Of a stretch of DNA of 64,000 bases, positions 8,928 to 16,244 are shown piece after piece. Below the pieces are notes generated by a model that ran no database searches, was not told the DNA's origin, and saw only the letters and a program-made list of their open reading frames with translations. Where the stretch lies: assembly GCA_963722965.1 (NCBI GenBank), contig CAVROX010000004.1:16296-80295 (forward strand), read 5' to 3'. The stretch's first letter is position 1. The number at the start of each line of letters is the position of its first letter. The position numbers were made by a program, and so were the translations under genes. The stretch is from DATLSM01 sp963722965 (lineage in GTDB: Bacteria; Actinomycetota; Thermoleophilia; Solirubrobacterales; 70-9).

Positions 8928-9752
8928 ATGAGCTCCGCAAACCGACTGGTCATTTCCATGCTCGTGGTCACAGCCCTTGCCGTTGCCTTTTGGATCCTTG
9001 CTCTCAGCCCCAAGCAACAGCAGGCGAGCGCCCTCGACGGTCAGGTTTCCCAGCTGCGCGCGACGCTCGCCACCGCCCAGGCCAAGGCGATCAAGGCGGA
9101 GTCAGCCCGTCGCGATTTCCCAACCGATTATCAGCAACTGGTAGTCCTTGGCAAGGCGGTGCCCAACAGCGATAACACCTCCTCGCTGTTGGTTGTGCTG
9201 AGCCGAATCGCTCGACGCTCAAAGCTCAGGTTTAACAGCATCGCATTGGGCTCGGGCTCGGGCGGCGCGGCGCCGGCCACGCCCGTGACAGCCACCTCCG
9301 CGACAGCGGCGGGAAGCTCCACCGGCGTGGCCGCGGCGGCCATCCCACCGACTGAGGCAGCCGCCTCACTGTTGCCGCTGGGAGCAACGATTGGCCCGGC
9401 AGGGCTTGGCGTGATGCCATACAACCTGACCTTCGCCGGCAGCTTCTTCCACGTTGCTGACTTCATCAGAGGCATCGACGCATTGGTCCACGACGGGGGC
9501 CACCACGTCGCCGTTGACGGCCGCTTGGTGACGCTCGACGGTTTTGCCCTAAACGAAGACCCCGAACGGCACTTCCCCTACCTCGACGCGAGCTTCTCTG
9601 TGACCACCTACCTGACACCACCGAGCCAGGGCATCACCGCTGGCGCCAGCGCTGGCGCTCCAGCCCCGTCGACGGCGGAATTGACGGCAAGCACGACATC
9701 GTCTAGCACAGCCTCTGACCCGTCCTCCACGCCAGGCTCAAACCCGCGATGA
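8928..9752 (+). CDS. pilO: Type IV pilus assembly protein PilO-like
   Basis: The ATG at 8928 lies 1 bp after the pilN stop. A longer open frame starting inside pilN reads as Arg/Pro-rich shadow sequence and is rejected. The 274 residues comprise one N-terminal transmembrane helix (ISMLVVTALAVAFWILAL), a coiled-coil segment (ALDGQVSQLRATLATAQAKAIKAESA), LVVLGKAVPNSDNTSSLLVVLSRIARRSKLRF, and a ferredoxin-like domain with LTFAGSFFHVADFIRGIDALV, typical of PilO. An Ala/Thr/Pro-rich insert (residues about 105-150) and a Ser/Thr-rich C-terminus are extra. PilO pairs with PilN in the membrane to form the alignment complex. The stop overlaps the next ATG by 4 bp (ATGA). Confidence 0.92.
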   Translation: MSSANRLVISMLVVTALAVAFWILALSPKQQQASALDGQVSQLRATLATAQAKAIKAESARRDFPTDYQQLVVLGKAVPNSDNTSSLLVVLSRIARRSKLRFNSIALGSGSGGAAPATPVTATSATAAGSSTGVAAAAIPPTEAAASLLPLGATIGPAGLGVMPYNLTFAGSFFHVADFIRGIDALVHDGGHHVAVDGRLVTLDGFALNEDPERHFPYLDASFSVTTYLTPPSQGITAGASAGAPAPSTAELTASTTSSSTASDPSSTPGSNPR

Positions 9753-10627
9753 ACATGTTCAGGAAAGGGCCACAGATAAAGCTTTCCGCGCTGCGGGCGC
9801 CGGACGCGCTGATCGACCTATATTACGATCTGCGCGATCGCCATCTGCTGCCGTTGGTCGCCCTGCTGGCAGTCGCGATCGTCGCGGTGCCGATCGCCTT
9901 GAGCCAATCATCGGGGTCGCCAAGCTCTGGAGCTAGCACGAATGTGGCCCTAGCGCTTCCAAGCCAGGTCCCCAACCACTCCGGAGAGCTGGTGGTTGCG
10001 AAGTCAACGCCTGGACTGCGCGTGTATCACCGCCGGCTCACCCACCTGCGTGCCAAGGACCCCTTCAAGCAGCAGTACACCGAGACCGAATCCACCTCCG
10101 CATCAGGGTCTTCGGGTGCTGGATCCTCTGGCGGCGGCGAATCCAGCCCCTCCTCCGCCCCTCAGCAGGTCCCAAGCACCACCACTTCACCAGGAACGGG
10201 GAGCCAAACTGCCCCTGCGAGGAGCCACCTGATCTACTTCTCCTACGCAATTGATGTTCGCACCGTGTCGGGCTCAAGCGGTTCCTCATCGGCCACTAAG
10301 AGCAAGCCAACCGTGCGCCGCAACCTCCCAGAGCTAACTGTACTTCCCAGTCGAAGTATTCCGGCAGCGATCTTCATGGGGGTCAGCAAGGATGGTGATA
10401 AGGCCCTGCTGCTGCTCTCCTCCCAGGTCGATTCAATCTTCGGTGAAGGACGTTGCCTGCTCGGCTCGACGAGCTGTCAGCTGCTGGCGCTTGAACCGGG
10501 GAATCCCGAGACCTTCGTCTACGGCCCCCAGGGTCGCACCTTCAAGATCGAGATCTTGAAGGTTCACTTCGTGGTGACAAAGAGACTTCACCGGGCTCCC
10601 CTGCGAGCATCCGGGAAGACTCCATGA
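9749..10627 (+). CDS. PilP-like pilus assembly protein, 292 aa
   Basis: Coupled to pilO by an ATGA overlap. A cytosolic N-terminus of about 35 residues is followed by one membrane helix (LLPLVALLAVAIVAVPIAL). An envelope part then carries RAKDPFKQQY, like the DPF motif near the start of PilP domains. A long Ser/Gly-rich linker (residues about 108-155) leads to a C-terminal beta domain: IFMGVSKDGDKALLLLSSQVDSIFGEGRC ... VYGPQGRTFKIEILKVHFV, resembling the small HR domain of PilP/GspC. Position after pilMNO is where pilP sits in other bacteria. It is not a lipoprotein, unlike proteobacterial PilP, so the assignment rests on context and weak motif similarity. Confidence 0.65.
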   Translation: MNMFRKGPQIKLSALRAPDALIDLYYDLRDRHLLPLVALLAVAIVAVPIALSQSSGSPSSGASTNVALALPSQVPNHSGELVVAKSTPGLRVYHRRLTHLRAKDPFKQQYTETESTSASGSSGAGSSGGGESSPSSAPQQVPSTTTSPGTGSQTAPARSHLIYFSYAIDVRTVSGSSGSSSATKSKPTVRRNLPELTVLPSRSIPAAIFMGVSKDGDKALLLLSSQVDSIFGEGRCLLGSTSCQLLALEPGNPETFVYGPQGRTFKIEILKVHFVVTKRLHRAPLRASGKTP

Positions 10628-11035
10628 TCCGAAACCCGTTTCGTGCGGTGAGCCAACACCACGCTCGCCGCGACCACTCTAGCTCGTTGAGATTCCTTGC
10701 CCCAACCAATCTGGGCACACCTGTAGTCGAGCAGCGCCGGCGTCCTCCCCTGCTCACGTCCTTCTGGCCAAGGCGCCCCTCGACTTGCAGTGCAGGTTGT
10801 CGGCCAGCTGGCAGCTGGCCGAGAAATTGCTAAAGCCGGTCGGCTGAGGGTCGATGAAAGACTCGAGATGAATTTGCATGAGCAGTGGCCTGAGGGGCAA
10901 AGCAATCATGAGGTCGGGGTCGGGGACCGGACGAAGTATCGGAGTGCGGAGTTGCCTCGCCGGTCTAGCGTCGCAAGGCTCCCGATAAAGTCAGCCCTTG
11001 CGCGCCGAGCCTCCCTGCAGAGAACCAGGAGCGGG
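10628..11035 (+). other. Non-coding stretch upstream of the second pilin, with hairpin and leader-like motif
   Basis: No convincing coding sequence lies in this 400-bp gap; open frames here lack third-position GC bias. It holds a perfect 10-bp inverted repeat with a 3-nt loop at 10800-10822 (TCGGCCAGCT-ggc-AGCTGGCCGA), without a T-tract. At 10892-10913 there is a segment containing GCAAAGC that resembles the core of the structured leader upstream of the other pilin gene. An ATG in the pilin frame at 10868 lies before that segment and would add a 56-residue leader, so I do not use it. Confidence 0.55.
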
Positions 11036-11464
11036 CTGAATAACAACCCCCAAGCCGGCTTCACGCTAATTGAGCTCTTGGTCGTGATGGTAATCATCGC
11101 GATCTTGGCCGCGATCGCTCTGCCCGCTTTTTTCAACCAGAGACAAAAGGCCGACGACGCCAAGGCGGAGGAAACGGCGCAGACGGTCCAGATCTCAGCT
11201 GAGTCGTGCTCCACCGATAACTCTGGTAGCTATTCAAATTGCAACCAGGCAGCCATCAAGAAGATCGAGCCGAGCTTAAACAGTGGTCCCAAATTCACGA
11301 TCACCCCAACCGAAGCGGGTGAAGGCTACGAAATTAATGTCGAAGCCGAAGTCACTGGGCACACGTTCGGAATCGACCGCTCCAAGGAAGGGATCCTCAC
11401 ATACCCCTGCATGCCCCCCGAACAGGGCGCTTGCCCCCACAGCGGCAGCTGGAAAGGCGGCTGA
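11036..11464 (+). CDS. Type IV pilin, second copy (GspG/PilA type)
   Basis: NNNPQAG|FTLIELLVVMVIIAILAAIALPAFFNQRQKADDAKA is a textbook class III prepilin signal and helical stalk, closely similar to the pilin encoded at 15372-15827. The head of about 95 residues has a Cys pair near the C-terminus (PCMPPEQGACPHSGSW) aligned with PCTPKEHGGCPASESW in the paralogue. The start is uncertain. A CTG at 11036 has an AGGAG box 4 nt upstream and gives an 8-residue leader. The nearest in-frame ATG is 10868, which gives an implausibly long, non-coding-looking leader. If CTG is not used, the gene may be poorly expressed or silent. It follows the pilMNOP-like genes and is next to an IS remnant. Confidence 0.75.
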   Translation: MNNNPQAGFTLIELLVVMVIIAILAAIALPAFFNQRQKADDAKAEETAQTVQISAESCSTDNSGSYSNCNQAAIKKIEPSLNSGPKFTITPTEAGEGYEINVEAEVTGHTFGIDRSKEGILTYPCMPPEQGACPHSGSWKGG

Positions 11465-11533
11465 GGAGGGCCTGTCGCGCAGGGGCCTGGGGGAGATCGG
11501 CCGCGTATCGAACTTGATCGGTAATCACAACTA

Positions 11534-12509
11534 CTAGAGGCCTGATGTGGGTTAGCGGCTAAGGCGAGGAGCCAGGTCCTAGATAAGGAAAAGGGTCCCC
11601 AGCCCTGCAATCTCGTGATTGGAGCACGAAGTGACAGCATCGCTGGAGACCCTTGTAGTCGCAGCTTACGTGTTCGCTCACTCGCTGCCGATTCCTCGCC
11701 CCGGCCCCGAAGGCAAGATCAACGATGCCGAGCTGATCGCACTATCTGTCGCTCAGGCAGCGGTCGGAGAGCCCTCTGATCGCAAGTTCGGGGGCATGAT
11801 GCGCCTACCGGGCTGGTTTGCCCACCTTCCCGATCAGTCCCAATACAACCGCCGCCTGCGTCGCCTTGGCCCCTACATCGTCATGGTCGGGCTTCAGTTG
11901 GCCGAGCTGGTCGCCTCAGGATCAACCCGGCTCGCCGACGGCACGCTGATCGGCTGCGCCAACTACGCCGGCTGTGCCTCAAAGAGCCACTTCGCCGGGG
12001 ATGCCGGCATACGGCTACTGCCCCTCCAAGAGCCGCTTTTACTGGGGATGCGCCTGGTCTTGGTGACCGATCAGATGGGGGTGCCGCTGGGCTATGACCT
12101 GGTCGCACCCGCAGAAGGCGAGCGCGAGCCGCTCTTTCGGCTTGCCCAGGCCCCACCCAGACACGGTCCTTTTCGCCGACAAGGGGTTTTGGGGAGCGGA
12201 GTTTGAGCACTCGATCGAGCTCGATCTGCGCCCAGCTGATCACCCCCGGGCGCCACCGCCTCGGCGAGCGTCCCCCAATCGAGGTCGCCAGGGCCTCGAT
12301 CCGACTCGTGATCGAGTCGGTGTTCTCCAACCTAAAGCGCCAGATGCGCTTGAAGAGCACCTCGCCAAGACCCTTGGCGGCCTGGTTCAACGCGTCGCCC
12401 AACGTCTGCTCGCCCTGACGCTTGGGATGTTCATCAACGCCCAGCTGGGCCGGCCGGCTGCGGAGCCTCGTCGCCTATGACGGGCGCTGAACCCGCATCA
12501 GGCCTCTAG
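11534..12509 (+). mobile_element. Decayed IS982-family insertion sequence
   Basis: About 976 bp bounded by imperfect terminal inverted repeats. The left end (CTAGAGGCCTGATG at 11534) matches the reverse complement of the right end at 12509 exactly for 14 bp; the match continues with one mismatch and an indel to about 24 bp. The size fits the roughly 1-kb IS982 family. The internal transposase frame is broken (see next entry). I see no clear target-site duplication. The copy lies in the gap between the two arms of the pilus locus and disrupts no recognisable gene. Confidence 0.75.
11631..12480 (+). pseudogene. IS982-type transposase, multiply frameshifted
   Basis: The conserved transposase sequence is spread over all three frames. 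SLETLVVAAYVFAHSL, INDAELIALSVAQAAVG, LPDQSQYNRRLRRLGP and LADGTLIGC (first catalytic Asp region) are in frame 3. YGYCPSKSRFYWG (about 12007-12046) is in frame 1. MRLVLVTDQMGVPLGYDLVAP returns to frame 3. LFADKGFWGAEFE (second Asp) is in frame 1. LITPGRHRLGE and IESVFSNLKRQMRLK (catalytic Glu) are in frame 2. LEEHLAKTLGGLVQRVAQRLLALTLGMFIN is in frame 1. At least four or five frameshifts separate these blocks, so no active enzyme is expected. The amino-acid blocks remain recognisable, so decay is fairly recent. Confidence 0.85.
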
Positions 12510-12661
12510 ATGCCTCAAAGGCGAGTCGCTTGCTCTCAAGTCATTCCCGCCTGGCCTGCACCCCTGAAATCAGTCCACGTGGCCCACTCTGCGGGGGTTA
12601 GATCACCAGCACTTTCTCCCCGCTCGAGGACCACGTGAGTTGATGCAGCTCAGATGAAGCT

Positions 12662-13417
12662 TCAAAATGTGTGGAGATAGAGATCGATCAGCTGGTTGCC
12701 GACCAGCATCCCTACCACCCCGCCGAGGGCGAGGAAGGGACCGAACGGAATCGCCATCTTGCGAGCCCGGGCCCCGTGCCGTGCGATCAGCGTGAGCCCC
12801 ACCAGGCTTGCGACCAGCAACCCGAAAAGAATGGCCGGAGCCACGGCGCGTCCTAGGAAGAGTCCCATCACTGCCGCCAGCTTGGCGTCGCCAAGGCCCA
12901 TCCCAGCTGGGTAGGCAAACACGATAAGGAAGAGCAGCCCACCCGCCGCCGCGGCTGCCGCGGCGCGTTCGGCCATTCCACCAGGGTCGCTTGGCGCCGC
13001 AATCGCAACGCAGATCACCGCCCCGCCGAGCAGAATCTTGTTGGGGATTATGCGCTGCTCGAGATCGGTCAGGGTGATCGCGGCAAGCATCGTCACAAAG
13101 GTCAGGTCAATCGCTATCCCTGCCGCGGTTGTACCTCTGTGGACGAGCACGGTGACTGCGAAGATTGTCCCGACGCTGAACTCGGTCAGAGGGTAAAGCG
13201 GAGATATGCGAGCGCCACAGCAGCGTGCCTTTCCACCAAGCAAGAGCCAGGAAATGAGCGGGATGTTGTCGTAGCTGGCGATCTGCGCCCCGCAGGCCGG
13301 GCACTGCGAACGGGGACCAACGATCGAGATACCCCGCGGCACCCGGTGGGCGACCGCGGTGGCAAAGCTGCCGGCAACAAGACCCCCAAGGAACGCGATC
13401 GCGACAACGCTGGCCAT
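12662..13417 (-). CDS. pilD: Prepilin peptidase (A24 family)
   Basis: 251 residues. The N-terminal domain has CPACGAQIASYDNIPLISWLLLGG and ARCCGARISPLYPLTE, the zinc-binding methyltransferase-like region, although the second cysteine pair is CC rather than CxxC. The catalytic aspartates of the A24 peptidase are visible in LTDLEQRIIPNK and GMGLGDAKLAA. Seven or eight hydrophobic segments match the polytopic fold. It cleaves the leaders of the prepilins encoded around it and methylates the new N-terminus. It is on the minus strand downstream of the Ig-like gene, with about 400 bp of apparently empty sequence between, so it may have its own promoter. Confidence 0.94.
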   Translation of the reverse strand: MASVVAIAFLGGLVAGSFATAVAHRVPRGISIVGPRSQCPACGAQIASYDNIPLISWLLLGGKARCCGARISPLYPLTEFSVGTIFAVTVLVHRGTTAAGIAIDLTFVTMLAAITLTDLEQRIIPNKILLGGAVICVAIAAPSDPGGMAERAAAAAAAGGLLFLIVFAYPAGMGLGDAKLAAVMGLFLGRAVAPAILFGLLVASLVGLTLIARHGARARKMAIPFGPFLALGGVVGMLVGNQLIDLYLHTF

Positions 13418-13814
13418 TGCGACGGGAGTTCTACCCTAGATCTAATGGTTGCCGCGCCATCACTCGGTGCGCCAAGGCTTAACCGTGGCTCGGCTGGGCG
13501 GTGATTTAGACTTATTGCGCCGCCAAGTGCGCGCGGTGGCCTGCAATTTGGCCGCCACAGTTAGAGTTCACCCAGGACCAAAAGGACGCGGCCCGAATTC
13601 GCCGACCGGTTCAATGCCCTCGCGGCGGGCGCCTGATTGGCAGCGGTGTGAAGCGGGCGCCGAGCTGGTGAAGCGGGCCATAAAGGACCGCGTATCGGCG
13701 AGGACCCGGGCTCTGGCGGGCGCTTGCTTGGATTGGCCTCTCGATCCGCGTTCGGAGCGGCGGACCGGATTTGCCGACGGCACTGATCAGCCAGGCATGG
13801 ACTTGCCGCGACGA
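13418..13814. other. Stretch of about 400 bp without a recognisable gene
   Basis: An open plus-strand frame crosses this region (13449-14126), but it is Arg/Ala/Pro-rich, continues antisense into the Ig-like gene and lacks coding features. No tRNA, repeat or strong terminator was seen. It probably contains the prepilin peptidase promoter. Confidence 0.5.
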
Positions 13815-15203
13815 TCAGCTGCGGCGAGCCACCTTGAATCGCCGCGTCACTCCCTTTTGCTCCGCGTTGCCGGCCCCATCGATCCCTTTCACATGAACGA
13901 CGTAAGATCGAAAGCGGAGATGGCGCAGGTGCAGCGGTGTGTGACAGGGCCTCCACTTCCCCCGATTGACCTTGCAGTAAAAGCTCGTCCCAAACGGGTC
14001 ATCGGTGATATCGGTGAAGCGGAAGACAGCAGTTCGCCTGTGGGTCACTGCGCCAGGAGCCATCGTAAACATGGTATGGGGAGGGGTCGAGTCCTCCCTG
14101 TATTGGACCGGTGCCGAGCAAGGTGAGTGGGCCCCACCGGCACCCACCGACTCTCCGTAGAAGGTGGTCGACGCATTTTCGGCAACCCGAACCGAAATGC
14201 CAGAAACGAACTGAGCGGTTGAGCCTGTGCTCACCGCCGCACCCTTGCAGGCAGAGTTCTCGAAGATCTCAACGGTCTTGGCAAAGGGGGCCGAACCGGT
14301 CACGAGCGGCGTAGTGTCGTTGGATAGTTGACTCGGGTCAGTGCGCACTTGTGGAGCAGGCGGCGGCGAGGTTTCCCTGCCTTCGCCCGGTTTACCTTCA
14401 CCTTCGCCCGGTTCTTCTTCGACCATTGGAGCTATGTCCTGGTATTCGACCGACGACGTCGAGCAGGTAGAGATCAGTGTTTCTGCCAAGGTTGCCTTGG
14501 CGTAAAAGGTCGTGACAGAATTTTCGGGCACAGAGACTGGAATGCCTTCCGTCGCGAAGACAGCAGCGGATCCGCTTGCGACCGGCAGCCCAGAGCAATC
14601 TGCGTTTGTGTAGATGGACACGATCGATTCAGATTCGGCATTGCCGATCAAGTGCGGATTGACGTTGTTCGCAGGTGATTCCGGACTGACAGAGCTAAAC
14701 GTCGGAGGTTCTGGGGGAGTGCTCACTTGGCGGTACACCACTCCCCGAGGCGAGCATGGCGAAGTTCCACTTTCTTTGGTGAGGCTCGCGTAAAACGTCG
14801 TGACCGAATCGGGTTCCACTTGGACTTCGATTCCGGGGCCTTCAAATTCGCCGGACGTGCCTTCGGCAGCGATCGCTTCTGGGTTGCTGCAGTTTGGTTC
14901 ATTGGCATAGATCGTGATCGTGCCGGGCGGTTCGACCGTACTCGTCACCGCGCCGTTGAAGTGCTTCACCTGCCTCGGTCTCAGCACAGCGGTGATCACC
15001 CCTTCTGCCTCTCCCTGAACCCGCGGCGCTAACGACGTGCCAGGCGATGTCGGATTGGTTCCGGATAACGTCGGCGAGGCCGGATTGGCCAGTGCCGTGG
15101 ACGTTAGAAGAGCTGGCGAGGTGAGTGCCGCGAGTGCGAGCAGCCCACGGAGGAGCTTCTTGCTCAAGTGCGACCCCAGCGATCGTTTAGCGAAGGAGAT
15201 CAT
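13815..15203 (-). CDS. Secreted protein with three Cys-pair beta repeats and a C-terminal Ig-like domain
   Basis: 462 residues. The N-terminus (KKLLRGLLALAALTSPALLTSTALA) is a Sec signal peptide. Three repeats of about 80-90 residues follow, each with the pattern (I/V)xIYxNxxCS ... VTTFYA ... CS: TIYANEPNCSNPEAIAAEGT, SIYTNADCSGLPVASGSA and EIFENSACKGAAVSTGSTA. An acidic Pro/Glu linker (PMVEEEPGEGEGKPGEGRE) separates repeats two and three. The C-terminus (TPPHTMFTMAPGAVTHRRTAVFRFTD ... FYCKVNRGKWRPC) resembles the Ig-like or fibronectin-like repeats common in Thermoleophilia surface proteins. It lies directly downstream of the major pilin, so a role on the cell surface or with the pilus is possible; no enzyme motif is seen. 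Confidence 0.72.
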   Translation of the reverse strand: MISFAKRSLGSHLSKKLLRGLLALAALTSPALLTSTALANPASPTLSGTNPTSPGTSLAPRVQGEAEGVITAVLRPRQVKHFNGAVTSTVEPPGTITIYANEPNCSNPEAIAAEGTSGEFEGPGIEVQVEPDSVTTFYASLTKESGTSPCSPRGVVYRQVSTPPEPPTFSSVSPESPANNVNPHLIGNAESESIVSIYTNADCSGLPVASGSAAVFATEGIPVSVPENSVTTFYAKATLAETLISTCSTSSVEYQDIAPMVEEEPGEGEGKPGEGRETSPPPAPQVRTDPSQLSNDTTPLVTGSAPFAKTVEIFENSACKGAAVSTGSTAQFVSGISVRVAENASTTFYGESVGAGGAHSPCSAPVQYREDSTPPHTMFTMAPGAVTHRRTAVFRFTDITDDPFGTSFYCKVNRGKWRPCHTPLHLRHLRFRSYVVHVKGIDGAGNAEQKGVTRRFKVARRS

Positions 15204-15292
15204 TTGTCTCAGGAAGGGAAGCTTGGCCCAAGTATCGGTATCGGCCCAGCCTCGGCTTTAATGAGTTCAAGCGGACAGAGTGGACGAACGCA

Positions 15293-15321
15293 TGAGGGGC
15301 GGGCACAAGGCCCACCCCTCA
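15293..15321 (-). terminator. Hairpin downstream of the major pilin gene
   Basis: On the minus strand a 12-bp stem (TGAGGGGTGGGC pairing with GCCCGCCCCTCA, one G-U wobble) encloses a 5-nt loop, 50 nt after the pilin stop. The wobble pair makes the stem complete only in the minus-strand RNA, which favours a function on that transcript. No T-tract follows, so it may stabilise the mRNA 3' end or act in Rho-dependent termination rather than be a classical intrinsic terminator. Confidence 0.5.
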
Positions 15322-15371
15322 GCTACGTTCACGCTTGGCATGTCAATACCAGGCGATCTGTTCAGGCCCGA

Positions 15372-15827
15372 TCAGCCGTGGGCCCAACTTTCGGATGCAG
15401 GGCAACCACCGTGTTCTTTAGGAGTACAGGGGAACGTCAGTTCGCCAGCGTTGTTGACGATTTTGAACACGTCGCCTGTGCTCGATTCTGATTCGATCGT
15501 GTAGGTGGTTTTACCAAGCCCCGAAAGTTTGAAGGTGGCGCTTTTCAGCGTCGGCTCAATCGTTCTCAGGGCTGCTTCGGTGGCCGTGGTGTATTCGCCT
15601 TCGTGTTCGGTAGCGAAGGTCTCAATCGCGACCTGCGCAGTATGGGCGTACTCCTTGGCCTTTGCATCGTTTGCCTTTTCGCGCTGATTGAAGAACGCCG
15701 GCAGCGCGATCGCGGCCAGGATTCCCATAATCAGCATCACGACGAGGAGCTCGATCAGCGTGAAGCCGGCCTCACTCTCGCCATTTAGCCGGGCACCAAC
15801 TTTGGCCCGGAGATTCTGGAGAAACAT
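15372..15827 (-). CDS. pilA: Probable major type IV pilin (PilA/GspG type)
   Basis: 151 residues from the ATG at 15827, preceded at good spacing by a near-perfect Shine-Dalgarno sequence (AGGAGGT). The leader MFLQNLRAKVGARLNGESEAG is cut before FTLIELLVVMLIMGILAAIALPAFFNQ, giving a mature pilin of about 130 residues. The head contains the conserved C-terminal disulfide candidate (PCTPKEHGGCPASESW). The strong ribosome site, structured 5' leader and downstream hairpin suggest a highly expressed major subunit. It is immediately downstream of pilB-pilT-pilC, but separated from pilC by about 420 bp that must contain its own promoter. A longer in-frame extension to 15998 overlaps the leader RNA and is rejected. 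Confidence 0.92.
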   Translation of the reverse strand: MFLQNLRAKVGARLNGESEAGFTLIELLVVMLIMGILAAIALPAFFNQREKANDAKAKEYAHTAQVAIETFATEHEGEYTTATEAALRTIEPTLKSATFKLSGLGKTTYTIESESSTGDVFKIVNNAGELTFPCTPKEHGGCPASESWAHG

Positions 15828-15892
15828 AGGTACCTCCTGTGGACCTATCGTTTGCGCCAGAGCCCCGTCGCGTACGGCCACGTGGTGTCCAT

Positions 15893-15985
15893 TGACCCCG
15901 GTGGTAGCCCGATGGCTCCCAGATGGAAGCCCTCGATAGCTTTGCACCCTCGCCTCACGGTGAGTTTGCCTTTTTAACCGGGGCA
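15893..15985 (-). promoter_or_regulatory. Structured mRNA leader resembling a GEMM / cyclic-di-GMP-I riboswitch
   Basis: Read on the minus strand, an outer stem pairs CCCCGGU (15983-15977) with ACCGGGG (15901-15895). Inside it are GGCAAAC (15970-15964), a local hairpin, GCAAAGCUA (starting at 15945) and a 7-bp hairpin GGCUUCC-AUCU-GGGAGCC (15931-15914), followed by AGCC-AUCG-GGCU. The order GGCAAAC / hairpin / GCAAAGC(U/C)A / hairpin within a closing stem is the arrangement of the GEMM class (c-di-GMP-I), which often controls pilin and chemotaxis genes. It departs from the consensus around the first hairpin: no GAAA tetraloop, and GUGCAAAG instead of ACGCAAAG. It ends 66 nt before the pilin start codon, room for an expression platform over the ribosome site. 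Confidence 0.5.
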
Positions 15986-16244
15986 CTGGCAGGTTCATTA
16001 CAAGCCCTTAATCGACCTTCCGCCAGCCACCTTTAGTGGTTTTGGCCCGATTCTGAACGAAACCGACTTTTCCGCATTGGGGCGCCGAGAACTCGCCTTA
16101 TCTGTACTCAAAAGTACGGATCGCCTGGGCGATCAGATGCTCATCCCGATTCGCTCCAACGAACGTCCAATGGTGTGTTGGTGATTGCCGATCTGTCACA
16201 CACCCGGTTGCAGACCGTCTGTAACTCCGAGGAATAGCCGCAGC

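Noticed and set aside
13449..14126. 225-codon plus-strand frame
   Set aside because: Partly antisense to the Ig-like gene, Arg/Ser/Pro-rich and without homology.
15828..15998. N-terminal extension of the major pilin
   Set aside because: It would overlap the structured leader and ignore the AGGAGGT site before the ATG at 15827.
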